From assembly GCA_965263205.1 (NCBI GenBank), contig CBDHHF010000014.1, positions 186,001 through 250,000 on the forward strand: a DNA stretch of 64,000 bases, read 5' to 3'. The position numbers were made by a program, and so were the translations under genes. Below, piece after piece: positions 63,859 through 64,000 of this stretch (position 1 is its first letter; every line of letters begins with the position of its first letter). The DNA comes from JBCCIM01 sp965263205. GTDB taxonomy: Bacteria; Bacteroidota; Rhodothermia; Rhodothermales; JAHQVL01. Below the pieces are notes generated by a model, which was not told where the DNA came from, searched no databases, and saw only the letters and a list, made by a program, of their open reading frames with translations.

Positions 63859-64000
63859 CATAACCTTGGGTTGCGGCGTAAACAGTTTATAGAGTACGGG
63901 CACAACGATGAGCGTTAAAGCTGTTGAAGCAATCAGCCCCCCGATGATCACCCAACCCATAGGGCTCCACATCGTAGAGTTCGTGAGTGTGAGGGGCAGC
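63853..64000 (-). CDS. RND efflux transporter, C-terminal end (partial)
   Basis: Only the last 49 residues are in the window. MGWVIIGGLIASTALTLIVVPVLYKLF is the final membrane helix typical of AcrB/CusA-type RND pumps. The preceding LPLTLTNSTMWSP fits the segment before it. The N-terminal part lies beyond the window. The pump type cannot be told. Confidence 0.85.
   Translation of the reverse strand, partial: LPLTLTNSTMWSPMGWVIIGGLIASTALTLIVVPVLYKLFTPQPKVMS

Overview
The window looks like a chromosomal segment of a Bacteroidota/Rhodothermota-type bacterium (Rhodothermales-like). Three large exported proteins end in type IX secretion (T9SS) C-terminal sorting domains with PNPFNP or PNPAS motifs. 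Many starts lack a Shine-Dalgarno sequence, lipoprotein signals are common, and intergenic gaps carry dispersed repeats. The lineage is inferred from protein flavour only; there is no rRNA gene here.

Region 1 (1-35 kb) is a housekeeping and accessory mosaic. It starts with an intact IS4-family element carrying a 9-bp target duplication, inserted in a dispersed repeat. Then come dut, a frameshifted sodium:solute symporter, aspS, two T9SS cargo proteins (one a subtilase), a pyrophosphatase-like gene, a 351-bp MITE with its own 9-bp duplication, and tRNA-Lys(UUU) and tRNA-Leu(GAG). After these lie a serine hydrolase, a sialidase-like lipoprotein, a TPR lipoprotein, a UvrA-family gene coupled to a nucleotidyltransferase-like gene, and a PKD/beta-helix T9SS protein. 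The rest of the region holds a LuxR-type regulator lacking the phospho-acceptor Asp, an SDR oxidoreductase next to a 15-bp tandem repeat, a MarR gene with a clear operator facing an ABA4-like membrane protein, and several lipoproteins.

Region 2 (34.4-41.7 kb) is the most interesting part: a lasso-peptide (RiPP) cluster. On the minus strand it holds B1 (PqqD-like recognition protein), B2 (transglutaminase-like leader protease), C (asparagine-synthetase-like cyclase without the N-terminal Cys), a 49-residue precursor A, an HPr-kinase-like protein and a peptide-type ABC exporter. A convergent nucleotidyltransferase lies beyond the exporter. The precursor has the YxxP...G....LT leader signature at canonical spacing. 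Its predicted 24-residue core has Asp at position 8 and two tail cysteines. The gene set resembles paeninodin-type clusters, but the core does not end in Ser, the residue those kinases modify.

Region 3 (41.7-63.4 kb) is an exopolysaccharide locus, all on the minus strand. Read in the direction of transcription it has a Wzc-like chain-length regulator/tyrosine kinase, a NusG/UpxY-type antiterminator, an MsbA-like ABC transporter, four GT4-type glycosyltransferases (one frameshifted), a Wzy/O-antigen-ligase-like protein and a canonical glutamine-dependent asparagine-synthase family enzyme. A hexapeptide acyltransferase, another GT4, two fucosyltransferase-like enzymes, a dockerin-bearing lyase-like secreted protein and a WecA/MraY-like phosphoglycosyl transferase complete it. 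The lasso genes follow directly on the same strand, so they may be the distal part of the same transcription unit. The window ends inside an RND efflux gene.
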